64,000 nt of DNA from Otatea glauca (taxonomy: Eukaryota > Streptophyta > Magnoliopsida > Poales > Poaceae). Below, piece by piece: positions 57,269 to 64,000 of this stretch. Numbering within the stretch: position 1 is the first letter of the stretch; each line of letters starts with the position of its first letter. Below the pieces are notes generated by a model, which had not been told where the DNA came from, searched no databases, and saw nothing but the letters and a program-made list of their open reading frames with translations. Location: assembly GCA_036346275.1 (NCBI GenBank), contig CM070724.1, forward strand, positions 51,089,038-51,153,037. Direction: 5' to 3'. Made by a program: the position numbers and the translations under genes.

Positions 57269-58200
57269 TTGAAAGGTGTTGTTTTGCTTGCTACAAAATT
57301 TGATATTATTGAGATGGAAGCTAGTAATTCTGTTTGCTATGCTTTAGTGTGTAAAGAAGTATTACTTTTATTTAAGGATATGCCTCTTGTTGTTGCTAAC
57401 GTTTTGCAGGAGTTTGCTGATGTATTTCCAAGTGAAGTACCACCGGGGCTGCCACCATTTCGAGGAATTGAGCATCAAATCGATTTGATCTCGGGAGATT
57501 CATTGCCAAACTGTGCATCCTATAGGACCAATCTGGAGGAGACTAAGGAAATTCAGCGTCAAGTGTGAGATTTACTTGACAAAGGGTACGTACACGAAAG
57601 TCTTAGTCCATGTGTTGTCCCTGTTATTTTGGTTCCTAAGAAAGATGGTTCATGGCGTATTTGTTTTGATTGTAGAGCTATCAATAATATTATCATTAGA
57701 TATCATCATCCTATTCCTAGGTTAGATGATATGCTTGATGAATTAAGTGGCTCTAACATATTTTCTAAAGTGGACTTGCATAGTGGTTACTACCAAATTA
57801 GAATGAAACTTGGAGATAAATGAAAAACTGCATTTAAAACTAAGTTCAGGTTATATGAGTGGTTAGTTATACCTTTTGGTTTAACTAATGCACCTAGTAC
57901 TTTCGTGAGATTAATGAATGAAGTTTTACGTGTTTCATTAGCAAATTTGTGGTGGTTTACTTTGATGATATATTAATTTATAGCAAAGTCATTTGATGAA
58001 CATCTTGAACACTTACGTGTTGTTTTTAATACTCTACGTGATACATGTTAATTTAGTAACCTTGAGAAGTGCACCTTTTGCACAGATCGAGTATCGTTTC
58101 TTGGCTATATTGTTACTCCATAGGGAATTGAAGTTGATCAAGTCAAAATCGAAGCTATACAGAATTGATCGACTCCTAACACAGTCATCTAAGTGCGAAG
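57269..58200 (+). pseudogene. Gypsy pre-RT linker and reverse transcriptase
   Basis: 57269-57568 encodes the linker (FADVFPSEVPPGLPPFRGIE, HQIDLISGDSLP). The RT follows: VPKKDGSWRICFDCRAINNI, HPIPRLDDMLDELSGSNIFS, KVDLHSGYYQIRMKLGDK, then after a stop TKFRLYEWLVIPFGLTNAP. The catalytic box is near 57962 (FDDILIYSK), with the residue before FDD altered. Stops near 57567 and 57823 break the frame. Confidence 0.88.
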
Positions 58201-58755
58201 TTTTCTTGGACTTGCTGGATTCTATTATGCTTTGTCAAAGATTTTAGTACCATTGCTGCACCTATGAATGAACTTACAAAGAAAGGAGTTACAATTATTT
58301 GGGGTCTTACCCAAGAACAACCATTTAACCTTCTGAAAAAGAAGCTCACAAATGCATCATTGCTCCAACTTCCTAATTTCGATAAGACTTTTGAACTTGA
58401 GTGTGATGCTAGTGGTGTTGTAATTAGTGGTGTGTTGGTACAAGAAGGTAAACCTGTTGCTTATTTCAGCGAGAAATTAAGTGGGCCTAGTTTGAATTAT
58501 TCTACTTATGGTAAAGAATTATATGCTTTAGTTCGGATTTTAGAAACATGTCAACATTATTTATGGCCAAAAGGATTTATTATACATTCTGATCATGAAT
58601 CTTTAAAATATATTATAAGTCAAAGTAAATTGAACCGTAGACATGCAAAATGGGATGAATTTATTGAATCTTTTCCTTATGTCATTAAACACAAGAAAGG
58701 TAAGGAAAATGTTATTGTTGATGCATTGTCTAAGCGATATACTATGCTATCTTAA
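58201..58755 (+). pseudogene. Gypsy RNase H domain
   Basis: The frame 58264-58755 includes FELECDASGVVISGVLVQEG (catalytic Asp), PVAYFSEKLSG, YGKELYALVRILETCQHYLW (catalytic Glu), HSDHESLKYIISQSKLNRRH and a closing GKENVIVDALSKRY. The domain is nearly complete. It ends 128 bases before the inserted solo LTR. Confidence 0.9.
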
Positions 58756-58883
58756 CTTGACTTCAAGATCTTTGGACTAGAGGCTATTAAAGAGCAATAT
58801 GTGCATGATGCTGAATTTAAAGAAATATTTTGAATTGTAAAGAGGGAAAGAGCTGGAATAAATTTGTGATTAATGATGGATTT

Positions 58884-61800
58884 TGTAACATCCCAAAATT
58901 TGGCTTAATTAAGTTTTTATTGCTTAAATGTGCATGTATGATTTTCTGGAATTTAATTGGATTTTTCTGGATTTATTTGAATTAATTTGAAATCAAGTTT
59001 ATCGCCCTTTTATTCAAATCTATTTAAATCTGTGCAAAGTTAAAATAAAGTTTTGCCAAAAATATTTTATTTGAGTCCAAAATGTCTCAAAGTATTTTTG
59101 AGATTTTTCTTGGATTTTTCCTAATAGTTTTATCGCTTAAAATAAATAAAATGAATTTCTGAAATTATTTTAAATGGAAAATCCTTTTGAAAATCGTGAA
59201 ATGTGTTGGGTCAAGCCCAACATCGCATACTGAAGCCCGCGTCGATGCGGCCCAATCCAGCCCACGAAGCACAGTGAGGTAAAACCCTAGATCTTGGCCG
59301 ATCGCGTGCGATCCAGCGGTCCAGGTAAGGCCGCATGTGCGACCACGTCTTGGCCGTCGGATCGGGACACGCGTCGCGCCGTCGGTCGTCGTCTCCGTTC
59401 GGGACTCGGATTCCGCCGCCGTAACGACGTCGGACTTCTTTCGCCGTGTAGAGCTCGAACGCCGAGGCTATAAATAGGGGGGTAGCACCCCGAGGTTCGC
59501 AGTTGAGCGCCGCATCTTTTGGTCGGAGAGGTTTTGCGAGAGCAGCCGTAAAACGCATCTACGAGCTCGTCGAAGTTAGCCGAAGTCTTCGCCGCGTTTT
59601 TCCGCTTGAAGCTCGCCGTCCGTGAAGTCTCCGCCGTCGCTGAGGTCGCCAGAGGGTTCGCCGTGACGAGACGCGTATGTGAGAAGCAGAAGCATCGCCG
59701 GAGACCCTTCCTTTCGCCGTCACGGTGGTCTTCGTCTCCAAGTCCGGCGAAGAAGAGCTGCCGTGCCGCCATCGATAGGCTCGAAAGGTAACCACCGTCA
59801 GATCTCCAACGAGGGGCCAGGATCGTGCCGCGTAGGGTTGAGTTTGGCAGCCGTTAGATGCAATCTGTGTGGTGAGATTCCGCCGCGCGTGTGGGCCAAT
59901 CGGGATTCCGAGGCGCCATGGACCGCGTCTACGGTGAACCGAACCGATGCCGTGGACCGGGTCTATGCACCGGAGCCACGTGGCAAGCCCTGATTGGCTG
60001 GCGCCAGGGCTGACGCCAGCGTGACGTCATGATGACGCAATAAATCTATTTTCAATTTCAAAATAAATCTGTTAATTCTGATTTTCTGATTTTTAACAAT
60101 TTCAGTATTTATTCCAAACTTCAAAAGGCTATATCTTTTGCATTGTAACTCAGATTTGAGTGATTCAAATTTCTAAAATTTTTTAAAATTAAGATCTATT
60201 TAATGGTGAATTTTATTTGATTTTTGGAGTTCAATTGCTCTCTGTTTTGGTATTTATTTGCTTTTCTTCTTCGGTACGCGTAGACGTTGAATTGTGCGAC
60301 GCTTCGGAGGAAGATTCAACAACTCAAGAGCAGGTTCCAGAACCAGATCATGACCTATTCCAAGGCAAGTTGTGCTTTGATCATGTTGAACCCATGTTTA
60401 TAAAATTGCTATATTTGTTTTACCCTATTGCATATATTTCAAATATACAATTGTTTCAAATTAGATTGGGCTTAGCTAATATACCAGATTGATCTATACC
60501 CTACCTTGTCATTGTATGCCATGATCCATTGTCACCCTAAATTGGTTCAATATAGTTGGTTGGTAATTATAATCAACATTGGAGGGTTAGTCCGTACTAG
60601 TTGCTTAGCCATGCCACGTCATCACATGTGTCAGAATCATTGATAATTAATCTTGATTAATGGAATATGGAACAAGGTTATGAACTTGTGTGTCATGTGG
60701 GATCACACGATGAGATTGAGTTGTTGTGGCGAGTCATGTCACGCAACGATGTTGAATTGTTGATTGCACGTGGTGCTTGGTAATCAACTAGGTGATAATC
60801 ATTTAGATTGGGGCAAGTGACAAGGGGCGAGTATGCCAAGGTGGGCCCGATGGGCAGAGGGTATGTGGATGTCTTGCCTTGATCACTTTAAGGACTTAAC
60901 CTTGCAAGCCTTTGACCTGAGTCAATCATGCAACCACATGTCTGGTATGGGCCAGCCTAGCTGAGTAATTTGCAATGTCTTAATTTTGGTACTATCTTGA
61001 TCGGTGTGAGTTCCCGAGTTATGGAGTAATTCACATGGCGCAAGAGGGGGGCCCTGGTTGTGGTTTTCAGACCCACCAGTGTTGAAACCTTAGCGGGTAG
61101 CATCAGATTAAGCCAGCGCATTGTAAAGGCTTTGTTATGATCACTCGCCTTGGTGGTGTTTGGTTGTATCACGTGGGTAAAGTGCATAACCTCTGCAGAG
61201 TGTGAAACTATTCGGATAGCCGTGCTCGCGGTATTGAGCAAAGCTCGGGAATTACAGTTAAGGGTTAGTTTAATTAATTGGACAACTTGGTTGGGATGGC
61301 GGAAGGCCATATGGAAGATGGAATTTGACTTAGGATTGGAAACTTGGTTTATTTGAGAAACACTGAATTTATCTATTACTGTTATTTGTTTTACCGTCTT
61401 TGCACTCTATTTATTATATTGTTCATAAATGCTGCTTATTGCAAAATAGCCATGATAGCCTATCCATTGGAATAAGCCTTACATATAGATATATAGAATT
61501 GCATTCTGTGCACAACTTGTTGAGTGCTTAAGTACTCACCCTTGCCAAACAACAATAATCAACAGTTGAAGAATCTACACCTGTATTGGAAGAGGAAGTC
61601 CCAGAGGAAGCAAGTCATTAGGGTCCAAGCCTTGTCGGTTGCCTGTGGTGAACTGATGAGCTATCTACGTTTTCTACTTTCCGCTGCATAATTATTAGTT
61701 TATATTTTCAGTCTTGCCCTGCGTGGCTTAATAATGTAAGTTGGTCGTAAGATCATACATTTAGATATATCAATGAATGAACTATTATTCTATTATCGTT

Positions 61801-61907
61801 GAGTATGATGTGATATGTACCAATGTTGAGCTGTGTGCACTAGCGTTGATCCTGGGACTAGTGCGGTAAACACAGTAGGTTCGAATCAGTGGATTCGGGT
61901 CCTTACA
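58884..61907 (+). repeat. Solo LTR, 3.0 kb, inserted in Gypsy pol
   Basis: It starts TGTAACATCCCAAAATTTGG and ends GGATTCGGGTCCTTACA. GATTT occurs at 58879-58883 and 61908-61912, a perfect target duplication. Inside are CTATAAATAG (59468-59477), TGACGTCA (60022-60029), a CCACGTGG core (59978-59985) and the shared 3' half beginning CAAGGCAAGTTGTGCTTTGA (60361). No internal region remains. Confidence 0.92.
59468..59477 (+). promoter_or_regulatory. TATA box of the solo LTR
   Basis: CTATAAATAG follows GCCGAGG, the same context as the box at 19214. Confidence 0.65.
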
Positions 61908-61912
61908 GATTT

Positions 61913-62640
61913 GTGTTTCGTGCTAACAAGCTATGCATTCCAGCTAGCTCCGTTTGTCTTTAGTTGTTATAGGAGGCACATGGAGGATGTCTCATGGGAC
62001 ATTTTGGTGTCAAGAAGACGAAGAATGTACAAGCCAAGCATTTCTATTGGCCAAAGATGAGGCGTGATGTGGAGTGCTACATTGCACGTTGCACCACTTG
62101 TCAAATATCTAAGTCACGACTTAACCCGCATGGTTTATATATGCCTCTTCCTGTTCCTAGCTTACCTTAGAAGGATATTTCTATGTACTTTATTATAGTA
62201 TTGTCTAGAACAAAGAAGGGGAGGGATAGCATTTTTGTTATCGTGGATAGATTTTCTAAGATGGCACATTTTATACCTTGTCATAAGAGCGATGATGCTA
62301 CAAATGTTGCTGATTTATTTTTCAGAGAAATCGTTCGCCTACATGGAATGCCAAATGCAATTATTTCTGATTGTGATACAAAGTTTTTTAGTCACTTTTG
62401 GCGGCTACTATAGGCTAAATTGGGACAAAATTGCTGTTTTCTACCACATGTTATCCCCAAACTGACGGACAAACCGAAGTTGTCAACCACACATTATCTA
62501 CTATATTGAGAGCTGTTTTGAAGAAAAACTTGAGGATATGGGAATATTGTTTATCTCATGTGGAGTTTGCTTACAACCGTACGCTGCATTCAACCACAAA
62601 GATGTGCCCTTTTCAGATTGAAGTCGTACTTGAGAGAAAC
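61913..62640 (+). pseudogene. Gypsy integrase, frame-shifted
   Basis: It continues RNase H after removal of the solo LTR. Seen are the zinc region (HFYWPKMRRDVECYIARCTT followed by CQISKSRLNPHGLY), the core RTKKGRDSIFVIVDRFSKMA and HFIPCHKSDDATNVADLFF, IVRLHGMPNAIISDCDTKFF (second acid region) and, after a frame change near 62410, CYPQTDGQTEVVNHTLSTIL with the third acid. The first catalytic Asp position reads SMYFIIV, so the Asp before the phenylalanine appears replaced by tyrosine. Confidence 0.88.
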
Positions 62641-62977
62641 AAATGAGCTTGAGTCGAGGACGACTCCAATTCAAGAAGAGGATGATGATGAGGACTTCCC
62701 TTCCACTGATACAACCATACCTACTGCTCCTCAACTTGATATACAAGGACCAATTACCAGAGCATGTGCTCATCAACTCAATTATCAGGTAAAGTCGTTC
62801 TTAAGCGTATCTAATTGCACTTTTGAGAATAATCCAGTACCTGATGCGTGTGATGTGCTTATATTTATGAACAATGGTTTGGATCAGCAAGGATGCATAT
62901 CTACGTCAAGCAAAGTTGGAGATCAAGTGTGCCACGTTTTGAAGCCCAATTCGGCCTCCGGTACTAGCCTGAAGTAA
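62641..62977 (+). pseudogene. C-terminal tail of the second Gypsy polyprotein
   Basis: A frame with an acidic stretch (PIQEEDDDEDFPSTDT) then PITRACAHQLNYQVKSFLSV and CDVLIFMNNGLDQQG. From memory, a PITRARA.QLN-like motif is the usual closing part of this Gypsy type in grasses. No chromodomain was seen. Confidence 0.7.
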
Positions 62978-62980
62978 AAC

Positions 62981-64000
62981 GACTATAACTTTTGCATACG
63001 ACATCCGATTGGCGAATTCTTGCATTTGATGAAAAGTTTACTTCGAGATCTTTCCAATGGATTTGATGCCACCTAAAAATTCCTTCGGAGCACTCCGTAA
63101 TCACCAAAACAAATCAGGTCAACTTTCCAGTCCGAGTCAAACTTGGGCCTTGGGCTTTATACGAGTCCTATTCACCTACTCCTTTGTGCTGATCAAATCC
63201 CCCTTCTCTTTTACCAAAATTACTTGGGTTTTGTTTAGTCGTAGTTTTCCTTGGTGAAACTATTAGGTATTCTCTTGTTCGACTAGATCAACAGCAATAA
63301 CGTGCTTCAGAACCCCACATCAATACTTTAATTATGTTTGCAATTTTAGATTGCTTTTGCTTTGTTCTTGCTTGTTCTTCGATTGATTGCAGTAATTGAT
63401 CTTCGTGATCAGGTCAATCGGGTTTTTGTACGATTGATAACAATTCGGAGTTTGGCTCAACGATTGCTTAGCGTTGGTCGTGTTTCGGTCAGTAGCCTAG
63501 ATCGTGAGGGTCGTCTTCACTAATCGAGAGTTGTCCATCTCACCAAAAGGTCGAGAAATAGCCTCATCCGAATTTAATTTGTGTTCAGAAAAAAAGAGAG
63601 AAATCCCTAGCAAGCTATAAGTAAATTACAAGTAAACGGAAAAAACAAGGACAAAGCTACTATTCACGGTTAACTTCTCTTTTTGGTTTCTCCTAATTGG
63701 CCTTTAGTTTAAACTTGAAATTTTAAAGGGTAATGCAATACCCTATTGTCTATTTCATCAAATATTTTGGAGATTTTTCATCCTAATTTGATGCTTGATT
63801 TAAATTTGTTTGCATGGGTGGAATATAAGAACCCGGGTACCCTCATGACAGGCCCAAAAGGGAGGCCCAGAAGATACTCCCCGCGTCAGGCCCCGCTGCC
63901 GTGCGCAAGGGGACATATCCTAAAGGAAGTTGAACTTATATTTAGATATGATAGATACGGTTGTAATCCGAGTCGTTAATAGGGTAGATAAAGATGTAAA
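62981..64000. other. 3' flank of the second Gypsy, possible LTR remnant
   Basis: No gene. The part 62981-63100 (CGACTATAACTTTTGCATAC, then a GACATCCGATTGGCGAATT-type segment) and the part 63350-63560 look like the 3' leader and terminal region that follow this Gypsy type, but no LTR pair can be shown inside the window. From about 63840 the sequence becomes GC-rich and is cut by the window end. Confidence 0.4.

Larger units (their letters stand above)
56807..62980 (+). mobile_element. Ty3/Gypsy internal region (pol), broken
   Basis: Protease remnant, reverse transcriptase, RNase H and integrase follow each other in Gypsy order but with many stops and frame changes; a 3.0 kb solo LTR (58884-61907) splits RNase H from integrase. 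The family differs from the 18532-30671 element (different RT and integrase signatures). No gag was found upstream, and the 5' LTR is not identifiable; the 3' flank (62981 onwards) may hold the 3' end. Confidence 0.85.

Overview
This window is plant nuclear DNA, almost certainly from a grass. The reasons are an intact two-exon germin-like protein (GLP) gene with plant signal peptide and cupin boxes, large LTR retrotransposons of the chromovirus and Copia types, a Mutator-like element (MULE) with a plant mobile domain (PMD) gene, and an AT-rich intergenic background. No species is claimed. Apart from the GLP gene, every recognisable coding region belongs to a transposable element or is a broken gene.

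Layout. Bases 1-362 hold a GLP-type promoter with no gene behind it. Bases 1086-8043 are a repeat complex: a higher-order tandem array (short-short-long monomers, trimer about 555 bp), fold-back units that flank and follow it, a 1.9 kb TIR element inserted in one fold-back unit, and a small MITE. Bases 8462-13757 look like one very long solo LTR. Bases 14234-40085 are a three-level nest: a minus-strand Copia element (TSD TAAAT) is split by a minus-strand MULE (TSD TTCTTCATG), which is split by a plus-strand Ty3/Gypsy chromovirus (TSD GTCAC). Bases 40351-41125 carry a GLP promoter fragment joined to a broken GLP exon 2. Bases 41299-43749 are a small LTR element without coding capacity. The intact GLP gene lies on the minus strand at 44982-45798. 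Bases 46530-56806 are degraded and solo LTRs, including a 4.2 kb solo LTR with perfect TSD ATTAG. Bases 56806-62980 are the internal part of a second Ty3/Gypsy element, split by a 3.0 kb solo LTR (TSD GATTT).

The GLP copies share a promoter block containing TTACTTGGTCACC (106-118 plus, 40372-40384 plus, 46006-46018 minus). The locus is therefore a decayed GLP cluster that transposons have expanded: one working gene, one pseudogene and one orphan promoter.

The most unusual object is the MULE (16460-37893; about 9.3 kb without the nested Gypsy). It has long TIRs built from arrays of short palindromes and carries, all on the minus strand, a MuDR-type transposase, a PMD gene and a gene with GRF-type zinc fingers. 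The Gypsy element sits inside a coding exon of the GRF gene. Many of the broken reading frames are disrupted by small indels while the Gypsy LTR pair is still very similar, so assembly indel errors must be separated from true decay.
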